From JBBROS01 sp964246015 (GTDB lineage: Bacteria; Pseudomonadota; Alphaproteobacteria; Acetobacterales; Acetobacteraceae), in NCBI GenBank assembly GCA_964246015.1, contig CAXTPG010000007.1, positions 14,977-78,976 of the forward strand: a DNA stretch of 64,000 nt, written 5' to 3'. The notes under the pieces are model-generated. The model did no database searches and was not told the DNA's origin. It saw nothing but the letters and a program-made list of their open reading frames with translations. This document shows, one piece after another, positions 10,422-18,972 of this stretch; within the stretch, counting starts at the first letter, position 1; each line of letters opens with the position of its first letter. Made by a program: the position numbers and the translations under genes.

Positions 10422-11699
10422 ATGAGCGCCATCGCCGACATCGTCGCCCGCGAGATCCTCGACAGCCGGGGCAACCCGACCGTGGAAGTGGACGTGGTGC
10501 TCGACAGCGGCAGCATGGGGCGGGCGGCGGTGCCGTCGGGCGCCAGCACGGGGGCGCACGAGGCTGTGGAGCTGCGGGACAACGACATGTCCCGGTATGG
10601 CGGCAAGGGCGTGAGGACGGCGTGCGGCAACATCGAGGGCGAGATTTTCGACGCCATCGGTGGCATGGACGCGACCGACCAGTTGAAGCTGGATCAGCTG
10701 ATGATCGACCTGGACGGGACGCCGAACAAGTCCCGGCTGGGCGCGAACGCGATCCTTGCCGTCTCGCTGGCCATCGCGAAGGCGTCCGCGGACGATTACG
10801 GGCTGCCGCTGTATCGCTACGTGGGGGGCGTGTTTGCCCGCACCTTGCCCGTTCCGATGATGAACATCGTCAACGGCGGCAAGCACGCGGACAATCCCAT
10901 CGACATCCAGGAATTCATGGTGCAGCCGGTGGGGGCCGCGACCTTCGCCGAGGCGGTGCGGATGGGGTCCGAGGTGTTCCAGGCGTTGAAGAAGCAGCTG
11001 CATGACGCCGGGCACAACACGAATGTGGGCGACGAGGGCGGGTTCGCGCCGAATATCGGTTCGGCCGACGAGGCGCTCGGGTTCATCGCCAAGGCCGTCG
11101 AGACGGCGGGGTATCGCCCGGGCGAGGACATCACGTTCGCGCTGGACTGCGCCAGCACGGAGTTCTTTCACGACGGCCATTACCGGATGGACGGGGAGGG
11201 CAAGACGTTCGACGCCGCCGGGATGGTGACGTATCTGGAGGATCTCTGCGCGCGCTACCCGATCGTGAGCATCGAGGATGGCTGCGCCGAGGACGACTGG
11301 GCGGGCTGGAAGCACCTGACGGACGTGCTGGGCGGCCGGGTGCAACTGGTCGGGGACGACCTGTTTGTCACGAATACCGAGCGGCTACGCCGCGGGATCG
11401 AGACGGGGACGGCCAATTCGATCCTGGTGAAGGTGAACCAGATCGGGACGCTGTCCGAGAGCCTGGAGGCGATCGAGCTTGCGCAGCGGGCCCGTTTCAC
11501 GACGGTGATGAGCCATCGGAGCGGCGAGACCGAGGACACGACGATCTCCGACCTGGCCGTCGCGTCCAATTGCGGGCAGATCAAGACGGGGTCGCTGGCG
11601 CGGAGCGACCGGACCGCGAAGTACAACCAGCTTATCCGGATCGAGGCGGAGCTCGGCGATGCCGCCCGGTATGCGGGCCGCACGATACTGAAGCGGTAG
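10422..11699 (+). CDS. eno: Enolase
   Basis: Dehydrates 2-phosphoglycerate to phosphoenolpyruvate; 425 residues, full length. Signatures are AREILDSRGNPTVEVDV, SGASTGAHEAVELRD, VGDEGGFAPN and the C-terminal SHRSGETEDTTISDLAVA. Metal ligands lie in ALDCAS, SIEDG and VGDDLFVTN. Eno before ftsB is a conserved alphaproteobacterial order. In many relatives the pyruvate dehydrogenase genes follow ftsB, but here they are absent. Confidence 0.98.
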   Translation: MSAIADIVAREILDSRGNPTVEVDVVLDSGSMGRAAVPSGASTGAHEAVELRDNDMSRYGGKGVRTACGNIEGEIFDAIGGMDATDQLKLDQLMIDLDGTPNKSRLGANAILAVSLAIAKASADDYGLPLYRYVGGVFARTLPVPMMNIVNGGKHADNPIDIQEFMVQPVGAATFAEAVRMGSEVFQALKKQLHDAGHNTNVGDEGGFAPNIGSADEALGFIAKAVETAGYRPGEDITFALDCASTEFFHDGHYRMDGEGKTFDAAGMVTYLEDLCARYPIVSIEDGCAEDDWAGWKHLTDVLGGRVQLVGDDLFVTNTERLRRGIETGTANSILVKVNQIGTLSESLEAIELAQRARFTTVMSHRSGETEDTTISDLAVASNCGQIKTGSLARSDRTAKYNQLIRIEAELGDAARYAGRTILKR

Positions 11700-11787
11700 G
11701 GCCTGAAGCGGTGGGGGCTGTGGCGCAATAATCCTAGCCACTTGCGACCTTATCCCGCTATGTTGCGTGAAGCAGAGGGGCTGGGCG

Positions 11788-12117
11788 ATGGGCATCGGCA
11801 GGCGGATCAGGCAGGCGTTGCGGGCCATCGTCGCACCCACGTTGTTCCTGGCGCTGGTCGGCTATTTCGGGTGGAACGCGACGCAGGGGGACCGCGGTCT
11901 GCAGTCCTATGCGCTGCGGCAGGCGCAGCTCAAGACCGTGCAGGCGGAGCTGCACAGGGTCGAAGCCGAGCGGGACGTGCTGGAACGCCGGGTCGCGGGG
12001 CTTCGGACGCAGCGGCTGGACCCGGATACGCTGGACGAGCGTGCGCGGGCGATGCTGAACGTCGCGGATCCCGCCGACATCGTGTTCATGTACGGGTCCG
12101 GCAAGCGTCTTTTCTGA
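11788..12117 (+). CDS. ftsB: FtsB/DivIC-type septum formation initiator
   Basis: A small bitopic division protein of 109 residues that links FtsL and FtsQ at the septum. One transmembrane helix near residues 10-28 (LRAIVAPTLFLALVGYFGW) is followed by a coiled coil (LRQAQLKTVQAELHRVEAERDVLERRVAGLR) and the conserved LDPDTLDERARAMLNVADPADIV tail. The ATG at 11788 has AGAGGGG about eight bases upstream and is preferred to the in-frame GTG at 11767. Four bases separate its stop from the next gene. Confidence 0.9.
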   Translation: MGIGRRIRQALRAIVAPTLFLALVGYFGWNATQGDRGLQSYALRQAQLKTVQAELHRVEAERDVLERRVAGLRTQRLDPDTLDERARAMLNVADPADIVFMYGSGKRLF

Positions 12118-12121
12118 CGGG

Positions 12122-14404
12122 ATGACGATCGGCCACTCCCTGCGGCGTTTCGAGGACCACCGTTTCCTCACCGGCCGGGGCCGGTACGTGGGGGACATCC
12201 ATCACCCCGGCGAAACGTGGCTGGCGGTCATCCGCTCCCCGCATGCGCATGCGACGATCGTTGGCTTCGATACTGGCGCGGCGGCGGCGTCGCCCGGCGT
12301 GCTCGGCGTCTTCACGGCGCAGGATCTGGCCGGCCTGGGACCCATCCCGTGCAGCACGAAGCCGGCCACGGACGGGCCGATGCTCGTTCCCGCGCGGTTT
12401 GCGCTGGCCGGGGCGCGGGTGCGCCATGTGGGCGAGCCCGTTGCGTTCGTCGTCGCCGAAACGCGGATGGCGGCCCAGGACGCGGCCGAGGCGGTGGTGG
12501 TCGAGTATGACCCGCTGCCTTGCGTGACCGAGGCCGCCGATGCGCTGGCCGACGGCGCGCCGCTGCTGTGGGACGACGTGCCGGGCAACCTCGCCTTCCG
12601 GTTCATGAAGGGCGACCCGGTCGCCACGGATGCCGCGCTGGCGGCGGCTGCCACGACCGTCACGATGGACCTGGTCAACAACCGCGTCATCGTGGCGCCG
12701 CTGGAGCACCGCGCGGCGCTTGCGACGTTCGACCGGGGTTCCAGCACGTACGACCTGCTGCTGTCGGGGCAGGGGGTGCATGGGATCCGGCGGGATCTCG
12801 CCGGGTCCGTGTTCCGCATCCCGCTGGACCGGCTGCATGTGGCGGCGCCCGACGTGGGCGGCGGGTTCGGCGTGAAGAACGGCGTCTACCCCGAATACGT
12901 CATGGTGCTGTGGGCGGCGCGGCACCTGGCCCGGCCGGTGCGGTGGGAGGGCAGCCATGGCGACGACTTCGTTTCGACCGCCCATGGCCGGGACAACGTC
13001 ACCCGCGCGACGCTGGGGCTGGATGGGGAGGGGCGGTTCCTGGGGCTGGCGGTGGAGACGATCGCCAATCTGGGCGCGTCGATGAGCACGGGGGGGCCGG
13101 GCAGCTCCACCATTGCGCCGGGGAACGCGATGGGCGGGGGGTATGATATCCCGGCCGTGTTCATGTCGGTGCGCGGGGCGTACACCAACACGGTGCCGCT
13201 GGACGCGTATCGTGGCGCGGGGAAGCCCGAGGCGAACTACATCATCGAGCGGCTGATCGACGAGGCTGCGCGCGTGACCGGGCGCGACGGGACCGAGCTG
13301 CGGCGGCGGAACCTGGTGCGGCGGTTCCCGCACCGGACCGCGATGGCCACCACGATCGACGGCGGGCGGTTCGCCGCGGGCATCGATGCGGCGTTGAGCC
13401 GCGCCGACGCCGCGGGGTTTCCTGCGCGCCGGGCCGCGGCGGCGGCGCGGGGCGTGCTGCTGGGGCTGGGGGTCACCTGCTTCCTGGAAACCGCCCGGGG
13501 GCCGCCCGGGGAGGGCGCGGAGCTGGTGTTCGGCGCGGAGGGCCGCGTGTCGCTGCGGGTGGGCACGCAGTCCAACGGGCAGGGGCACGAGACGAGCTTC
13601 CCGCAGGTGGCGGCCGACCGGCTGGGGCTGCCGATCGGGACGTTCGACTATGTCCAGGCCGATACGCGCCTGGTCCGCGACGGCAACGGGCATGGGGGCG
13701 CGCGGTCCCTGCATCTGGGGGGAGCGGCGCTGGTGGCCGCGATCGACGCGGTCCTTGCCAAGGCCCGGCCTGTCGCCGCCCGGCTGCTGCAGGCCGCGCC
13801 GGATTCGGTCACGTTCCGGGAGGGGGGGTTCCATCTCGAGGGCCGCAGCGTGGCGATGCCCGAGGTCGTCCGCGCCGCGATCGACCCGGCGCTGGGCGGC
13901 AGGCCGGGCGCGCTGGACAGCTATGTCTGGTCGCCGCTCGATCTCATCACCTTCCCCAACGGCGTGCAGGTGGCGGAGCTGGAGGTGGATCCGGACACCG
14001 GCGCGATCCGGCTGCTGCGCTATACCGCCGTCGACGATTACGGCGCGATCGTGAACCCGCTGCTGACGCTGGGGCAGGTGCAGGGGGGGCTTGCGCAGGG
14101 GATCGGGCAGGCGCTGCTGGAGCGGACGGTGCATGACCCGGCGAGCGGCCAGCTGCTGAGCGGGTCGTTTATGGACTATGCGCTGCCGCGGGCCGCGGAC
14201 CTGCCTTGGCTGGACGTGACGCTGGATGGGGCGCCGACCGCGTCGAACCCGCTGGGGGTGAAGGGCGCCGGGCAGGCGGGGGCGATCGCAGCACCCCCGG
14301 CGGTGGTGGCGGCGGCCCTGGACGCGTTGGCGGCGGTGGGGGTCAGGGACGTGCAGATGCCGCTGACGCCGGAGCGGGTGTGGCGGGCGATGCGGGGGGC
14401 GTGA
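12122..14404 (+). CDS. Xanthine dehydrogenase/CoxL-family molybdopterin-binding subunit (orphan)
   Basis: A 760-residue large subunit of the molybdenum hydroxylase family. The N-terminal domain shows RFLTGRGRYVGDI and RSPHAHA; the Mo-cofactor domain has VGGGFGVKNG and AYRGAGKPEAN, the loop of form II CoxL relatives with Lys in place of the usual Arg. The Glu expected in the C-terminal GxGExG motif, which acts as catalytic base in the family, is Gln718 here (GVKGAGQAG). No FAD or [2Fe-2S] subunit gene is adjacent, so partners must be elsewhere or missing. It starts four bases after ftsB and may be co-transcribed. The substrate is unknown. Confidence 0.92.
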   Translation: MTIGHSLRRFEDHRFLTGRGRYVGDIHHPGETWLAVIRSPHAHATIVGFDTGAAAASPGVLGVFTAQDLAGLGPIPCSTKPATDGPMLVPARFALAGARVRHVGEPVAFVVAETRMAAQDAAEAVVVEYDPLPCVTEAADALADGAPLLWDDVPGNLAFRFMKGDPVATDAALAAAATTVTMDLVNNRVIVAPLEHRAALATFDRGSSTYDLLLSGQGVHGIRRDLAGSVFRIPLDRLHVAAPDVGGGFGVKNGVYPEYVMVLWAARHLARPVRWEGSHGDDFVSTAHGRDNVTRATLGLDGEGRFLGLAVETIANLGASMSTGGPGSSTIAPGNAMGGGYDIPAVFMSVRGAYTNTVPLDAYRGAGKPEANYIIERLIDEAARVTGRDGTELRRRNLVRRFPHRTAMATTIDGGRFAAGIDAALSRADAAGFPARRAAAAARGVLLGLGVTCFLETARGPPGEGAELVFGAEGRVSLRVGTQSNGQGHETSFPQVAADRLGLPIGTFDYVQADTRLVRDGNGHGGARSLHLGGAALVAAIDAVLAKARPVAARLLQAAPDSVTFREGGFHLEGRSVAMPEVVRAAIDPALGGRPGALDSYVWSPLDLITFPNGVQVAELEVDPDTGAIRLLRYTAVDDYGAIVNPLLTLGQVQGGLAQGIGQALLERTVHDPASGQLLSGSFMDYALPRAADLPWLDVTLDGAPTASNPLGVKGAGQAGAIAAPPAVVAAALDALAAVGVRDVQMPLTPERVWRAMRGA

Positions 14405-14520
14405 CGGACGGGCGCCCGTTCCAGGGAGGGGTTTGGGGTGGGTGCCGCGCGCGCGGGCTGTCCGGCCACGAAATTGTTGCAAGCACACGTTTTCCGCTGG
14501 CACGACAGACCCACCCCCGG

Positions 14521-14544
14521 CCCCTCCCTGATCTCAGGGAGGGG
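14521..14544. repeat. REP-like palindrome in convergent gap
   Basis: Perfect 11-base arms (CCCCTCCCTGA / TCAGGGAGGGG) around a two-base loop, in the 223-bp gap between the convergent CoxL-like gene and the ABC substrate-binding gene. It belongs to the same C/G-rich class as the palindrome at 5747-5767. It may act as a bidirectional terminator, but there is no clear T-run on either side. I see nothing else in the gap. Confidence 0.65.
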
Positions 14545-14627
14545 AGAAGACCGTGACACGCAGGATATGGGTGAACACGTAGCGCGATGGGGAGTGGCCC
14601 CCCTCGTCCATAGTCGGGCCGTTGTGA

Positions 14628-16133
14628 TCAGCCTCCCATCCTGGCGTCGTAGAGGCGGAACACCGCGTCGGGGTATTGGGTCCAGCGGAGCCTGGCCGTG
14701 GAGGCCTGCAGGATGGCGTCGAAGTGGACGAAGAGCATGGGGGCGGCTTCGATGATCCTGGCCTGGGCGGTGCGGTAGAGGGCGGCGCGGCTGGGCTGGT
14801 CGGCTTCGGAGCGGGCCTGCTGGAGGATGGCGGTCACCTCGTCGCTTTGCCAGCCGGCGAAGTTGTTGGGGCCGTCCTTCGAGAAGTAGTTGAAGGTGTT
14901 GCCGTCCGGGTCGTAGCGGCCGCTCCAGGGCGCCATGCAGAGGTCGAAGTCGCGCTGGCGCAGGACGGTGATGAGGCTGGTGGGGTCGATCTGGCGGACC
15001 TCCACCTTGAAGCCGGCGGCGCCTGCCTGGGCCTGCATCGTCTGGGCGATTCGGACCATGGCGGGGGAGTTGGTGACGGTGATGGCGATGGGGACGGGCG
15101 CGGTCATGCCTGCGGCCTCGAGGAGGGTCTTCGCCTTGGCCGGGTCGTGCTTGATGCCGGTCGCCTGGTCGTCGAAGGCCCAGCCGACGGCGGGTGACAG
15201 CGGGCCGTGGGAGATGCGGCCGGTGCCGAAGTAGACGACCCTCTGCACGACCTCGGGATCGATGGCGGCGGTGAAGGCCTGGCGGATGCGGGGGTCGTTG
15301 AACGGGGGTTTCGTGCAGTTGAAGGCGAAGGCGGTGAAGCCCAGCGTCGGGATCTGCGACACGCGGATCGCGGTTTCGCGTGCCAGCCCGGCGACGGCCT
15401 GGGGCGGCACGCTGTCGATCAGCTGCAGGGTGCCGCTGCGGAGGTTGGCGAGGCGGACGGTCTCGTCCGGGAGGGGGCGGTAGACCAGGCGGTCGAAGGG
15501 TTGGGCGGCGCCCTGCCAGTAGGCGGGGAACTTCTCGAGCAGCAGTTCGGCGTTCTTGGTCCAGTTGGCGAGCTTCCAGGGGCCGGCGCCGACGGCCTGG
15601 GTGGCGAAGTCGGCCCCCAGCTTCTGCACGGCGGTTGGCGAGACCATCATGCCGGCGCGGTTGGTCAGCACCAGCGGCAGGGGGGCGTAGGGCGCCGTCA
15701 GCGCGATCTCGAAGGTGTTCGGGCCGGTGACGGTGACGGCCTTGAAGGGGCCGAAGTCGGACCGGCGGATGGAGCCGGTGGCCGGGTCGACGTAGCGGGC
15801 GATGTTGGCGCGGCAGCTCTCGGCGTCGAGGGGCGTGCCGTCGTGGTAGGTGAGGTTGTCGCGGAGGGTGAAGGCGTAGGTGAGCGGGTCCTTCATGACG
15901 TAGCTGGCGAGGCCGGGGACGACGGAGCCGTCGGGGCGGGCGACCAGGAGGGTTTCGTGGAGGTTGTAGAGCACCTGCGTCTCGAAGAACGAGGCGGAGA
16001 AGGCGGGGTCGAGGGTGACGGGGTCGGAGACGACGCCGATCGCGAGGGTGGACGGGGTTTGCGCGAAGGTGGGCCGGGCGCCGAAGAGGGCGGCGGAGGC
16101 GAGCAGGGTGCGGCGGGGGAGGGCGAGGGTCAC
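14628..16133 (-). CDS. ABC transporter substrate-binding protein (SBP_bac_5, peptide/nickel type)
   Basis: The periplasmic solute receptor of the upstream ABC importer; 501 residues, normal for DppA/OppA-type proteins. The N-terminus carries PRRTLL and a hydrophobic stretch ending near AQ, so export by Tat or Sec is likely. Family landmarks are VSDPVTLDPAF, YHDGTPLDAESCRANIARYVDP and GAGPWKLANW. It is the last gene of the minus-strand operon, 27 nt after the permease, which is unusual because the receptor commonly comes first. The ligand need not be a peptide; the neighbouring kinase and BtpA gene hint at a sugar- or nucleoside-like compound. Confidence 0.92.
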   Translation of the reverse strand: MTLALPRRTLLASAALFGARPTFAQTPSTLAIGVVSDPVTLDPAFSASFFETQVLYNLHETLLVARPDGSVVPGLASYVMKDPLTYAFTLRDNLTYHDGTPLDAESCRANIARYVDPATGSIRRSDFGPFKAVTVTGPNTFEIALTAPYAPLPLVLTNRAGMMVSPTAVQKLGADFATQAVGAGPWKLANWTKNAELLLEKFPAYWQGAAQPFDRLVYRPLPDETVRLANLRSGTLQLIDSVPPQAVAGLARETAIRVSQIPTLGFTAFAFNCTKPPFNDPRIRQAFTAAIDPEVVQRVVYFGTGRISHGPLSPAVGWAFDDQATGIKHDPAKAKTLLEAAGMTAPVPIAITVTNSPAMVRIAQTMQAQAGAAGFKVEVRQIDPTSLITVLRQRDFDLCMAPWSGRYDPDGNTFNYFSKDGPNNFAGWQSDEVTAILQQARSEADQPSRAALYRTAQARIIEAAPMLFVHFDAILQASTARLRWTQYPDAVFRLYDARMGG

Positions 16134-16160
16134 GTGGTGTCTCCGGTTGCGGCGGTGGGG

Positions 16161-16982
16161 TCAGTCTCGCGGGTCCAGGCGGTCGCGCAAGGCGTCGCCC
16201 AGCAGGTTGAAGGCGAGGACGGTGCCGAAGATCGTGACACCGGGGAACCAGGCGAGCCAGGCGGCCTGGTCGAGGAAGCCGATGGCGTCGTGCAGCATGT
16301 TCCCCCATGAGGGCGTGGGGGGCTGAACGCCGAGGCCGAGGAAGGAGAGGTAGGCCTCGGTGATGATGGACGAGGCGAGCAGCACGGAGGCCTGGACCAG
16401 CAGCGGGGAGAGGGCGTTGGGGAGGATGCAGCGGCGCAGGATGGTCCATTCGTCGAAGCCCAGGGCGCGCTGGGCGCTGACGTAGTCCAGCCGCCGCAGC
16501 GCGAGGGCCTGGCCGCGGGCGACTCGGGCCAGGATGGGGAGGTTGACGATGGCGATGGCGAGCACGGTGTTGAGGAGCGAGGAGCCGAGGGCCGCGGTGA
16601 TGGCGAGGGCGAGGAGGATGCCGGGGAAGGCCAGCAGCACGTCCATGCAGCGCATCGCCACGGCGTCGATCCAGCCGCCGAGGAAGCCCGCGACCAGGCC
16701 GAGCGTCATGCCCAGGACCGAGGCGGCGCCGACGCTGGCGAGGCCGACGACGAGGGAGACGCGGGCGCCCACCATGATTCGGGCGAGGACGTCGCGGCCG
16801 AGGTCGTCGGTGCCGAGCCAATGGGCTGCGGAGGGGGGCGCCAGGGTGGCGAGGAAGTCCGGCGTGTCGGATCCGTAGGGGGTGAGCTCCGGCCCCAGGA
16901 GTGCCAGCAGGCAGACGAACGCGACCAGGGCGACGCCGATGGCGCTCCGCGGCTCGGACAGCATGCGCCACCAGCCGGTCAT
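16161..16982 (-). CDS. ABC transporter permease, DppC/OppC type
   Basis: The second inner-membrane permease of the importer; 273 residues. Landmarks are the short N-terminal helix (IGVALVAFVCLLALLGPEL), the HWLGTDDLGRDVLARIMVGARVSL loop typical of DppC, and the EAA-type cytoplasmic loop YVSAQRALGFDEWTILRRCILPN. The ATG at 16982 overlaps the stop of the DppB-like gene. It pairs with the DppB-like permease to form the membrane channel. Confidence 0.93.
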   Translation of the reverse strand: MTGWWRMLSEPRSAIGVALVAFVCLLALLGPELTPYGSDTPDFLATLAPPSAAHWLGTDDLGRDVLARIMVGARVSLVVGLASVGAASVLGMTLGLVAGFLGGWIDAVAMRCMDVLLAFPGILLALAITAALGSSLLNTVLAIAIVNLPILARVARGQALALRRLDYVSAQRALGFDEWTILRRCILPNALSPLLVQASVLLASSIITEAYLSFLGLGVQPPTPSWGNMLHDAIGFLDQAAWLAWFPGVTIFGTVLAFNLLGDALRDRLDPRD

Positions 16983-17923
16983 TTGCGGTTTCGGAGGCGG
17001 GGGTCGAGGAGGACGTAGAGCAGGTCGGTGCCGAGGTTGATGAGCACGAAGAGGGTGGCGGTGACGAGGATGGCGCCCTGCACGACGGGGTAGTCGCGGG
17101 CGAAGATGGCGTCGACGGTGAGCTTGCCGACGCCGGGCCAGGAGAAGACGCTTTCGGTGATGACGACGCCGCCGAGCAGCTGGCCCATCTGCAGGCCGAT
17201 GAGGGTGACGACGGGCAGCATGGCGTTGCGCAGCGCGTGCCGCCAGACGACCCGGCGGGGTGGGGCGCCCTTGGCCCGGGCGGTGCGGATGTAGTCGGCG
17301 GACAGCACCTCGATCATCGCCGACCGGGTCATTCGCATGGTGGCGGCGGCCATGGCGGCGCCCAGGGTGATGGCGGGCAGCACGATGTGCGAGAGGGCGG
17401 CGCCGGGGGAGGCGAGGAAGGGCGCGTAGCCGGAGGAGGGCAGCAGCGGGACGGCGATCGAGAGGCCCATGATCAGCAGGATGGCGAGCCAGAAGCTGGG
17501 GAGCGACAGGCCGCAGAGAGCGACGAACGACACCATCAGGTCGGCCGCGGAGTTGCGGCGGGCGGCGGCGACGATGCCGGCGGGGATGGCGATGGAGAGC
17601 GAGACCAGCATCGCGGCGGCGCCGAGCTGCATGGTGGGCACGAGGGCGGTGCCGACCATGGCGAGGACGGGGCGCCCGGTCTGGATGGAGCGGCCGAGGT
17701 CGCCGGTCAGGACGGCGGTGAACCAGGCGAGGAAGCGGACGGGGATCGGCTGGTCCAACGCGTATCTCGCCCGGAGGGTGGCGATGGCGGCCGGGTCGGC
17801 CTCGAGCCCCAGCATTGCGGTCACGGGGTCCCCGGGGACCATCGAGAGCAGGGCGAAGGACAGCACGCACATGCCGAACAGGACGGGGAGCAGGGCGGCG
17901 AGGCGGCCGAGCAGGATGGTCAT
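16979..17923 (-). CDS. ABC transporter permease, DppB/OppB type
   Basis: The first permease of the importer; 314 residues. It begins MTILLGRLAALLPVLFGMCVLSFALL, a membrane helix followed by the conserved VPGDPVTAMLG. It also has the YIRTARAKGAPPRRVVWRHALRNAMLPV loop that contacts the ATPases. The ATG at 17923 is chosen because the upstream in-frame extension is low-complexity Arg/Pro. Both ends overlap neighbours by ATGA. Confidence 0.93.
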   Translation of the reverse strand: MTILLGRLAALLPVLFGMCVLSFALLSMVPGDPVTAMLGLEADPAAIATLRARYALDQPIPVRFLAWFTAVLTGDLGRSIQTGRPVLAMVGTALVPTMQLGAAAMLVSLSIAIPAGIVAAARRNSAADLMVSFVALCGLSLPSFWLAILLIMGLSIAVPLLPSSGYAPFLASPGAALSHIVLPAITLGAAMAAATMRMTRSAMIEVLSADYIRTARAKGAPPRRVVWRHALRNAMLPVVTLIGLQMGQLLGGVVITESVFSWPGVGKLTVDAIFARDYPVVQGAILVTATLFVLINLGTDLLYVLLDPRLRNRK

Positions 17924-18972
17924 GCGGCGGCGTCGCGGGCGGCGTCGCGGGCGCGGCGGTAGGCGGCGAGGCGGGGGGCGAGGGGGCCGTCCCCGGCGGC
18001 AGGGCGGGCGGGCCATGGCGGCAGTTGGGACGCGAACAGGCAGGCGGAGGCGTGACCACCGCCCTGGGGTTGCAGCGGCGGGTGTTCGCCGGTGCGGCAG
18101 GCGTCGCTGGCCAGGGGGCAGCGGGCGGCGAAGGTGCAGCCGGGGGGCAGGCGCGTGGGGTCCGGCGGTTCGCCCGAGACGGGGACGTGGGTGCGGGCGC
18201 CCCGTTCGATGCTGGGTGCGGTGGCGAGCAGGGCGCGGGTGTAGGGGTGGGCGGGATTGTCGAACAGGTCGGCCACCGGCCCGGTCTCGACGACGCGGCC
18301 GGCGTACATGACGGCGACGTGGTGGGCGAGTTGGCGGACGACGGCCAGGTCGTGGGAGATGAACAGCAGGGCGACCGCGGTGTCGCGTTGCAGGTCCTGC
18401 AGCAGGTTGACGACCTGGGCCTGCACGGAGACGTCGAGCGCGGAGACGGGTTCGTCGCAGACGATCAGCTCGGGCTGCACCGACAGGGCGCGGGCGATGG
18501 CGACGCGCTGGCGCTGACCGCCGCTGAACTCGTGCGGCAGGCGGTCGAGCTGGGTGGGGGAGAGGCCGACGCGCTCCATCAGGGACGCGGCGGCGGCGAT
18601 CGCCTGGTGGGCGTCGGCGAGGCCGTGGAGGCGCATGGGGCGGGTGAGGACGTCGCGGATGCGCTGGCGCGGGTCCAGGGAGGCGAAGGGGTCCTGGAAC
18701 ACCACCTGCATGCGGCGGCGCATCGCGCGCAGGCCGGCGCCGCGCAGGGCGCGGATGTCCTGCCCGTCGAGCCGGATCTGGCCGGCATCGGCCTCGTCCA
18801 GCCGCAGCAGCAGGCGGCCGAGCGTGCTTTTGCCGCAGCCGGACTCGCCGACGATGGCGAGGGTGCGGCCGCGGTCGAGGCGGAGGTCGACGCCGTCGAC
18901 GGCGAGCAGGCGGCGGCCGCGGCCCAGGGGGTAGGATTTCCGCAGGCCGGCGGCTTCGAGCAGCGGCGTCAT
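17920..18972 (-). CDS. ABC transporter ATPase, DppF/OppF type
   Basis: A cytoplasmic ATPase subunit of 350 residues. Walker A is GESGCGKST, the Q-loop is VFQDPFASLDPR, the ABC signature is FSGGQRQRVAIARAL and Walker B is LIVCDEPVSALD. The C-terminal oligopeptide-transporter extension carries PPGCTFAARCPLASDACR, the Cys cluster that can hold an iron-sulfur centre in this family. It overlaps the genes on both sides and should form a heterodimer with the DppD-like ATPase. Confidence 0.94.
   Translation of the reverse strand: MTPLLEAAGLRKSYPLGRGRRLLAVDGVDLRLDRGRTLAIVGESGCGKSTLGRLLLRLDEADAGQIRLDGQDIRALRGAGLRAMRRRMQVVFQDPFASLDPRQRIRDVLTRPMRLHGLADAHQAIAAAASLMERVGLSPTQLDRLPHEFSGGQRQRVAIARALSVQPELIVCDEPVSALDVSVQAQVVNLLQDLQRDTAVALLFISHDLAVVRQLAHHVAVMYAGRVVETGPVADLFDNPAHPYTRALLATAPSIERGARTHVPVSGEPPDPTRLPPGCTFAARCPLASDACRTGEHPPLQPQGGGHASACLFASQLPPWPARPAAGDGPLAPRLAAYRRARDAARDAAA

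Noticed and set aside
11742..11764. Candidate ftsB promoter TTGCGA with TATGTT
   Set aside because: The spacer is only 11 bases, too short for a normal sigma-70-type promoter.
16979..18059. Extra Arg/Pro-rich N-terminal sequence on the DppB-like permease
   Set aside because: Low-complexity residues ahead of the clear first helix; the ATG at 17923 overlaps the upstream stop like its neighbours.
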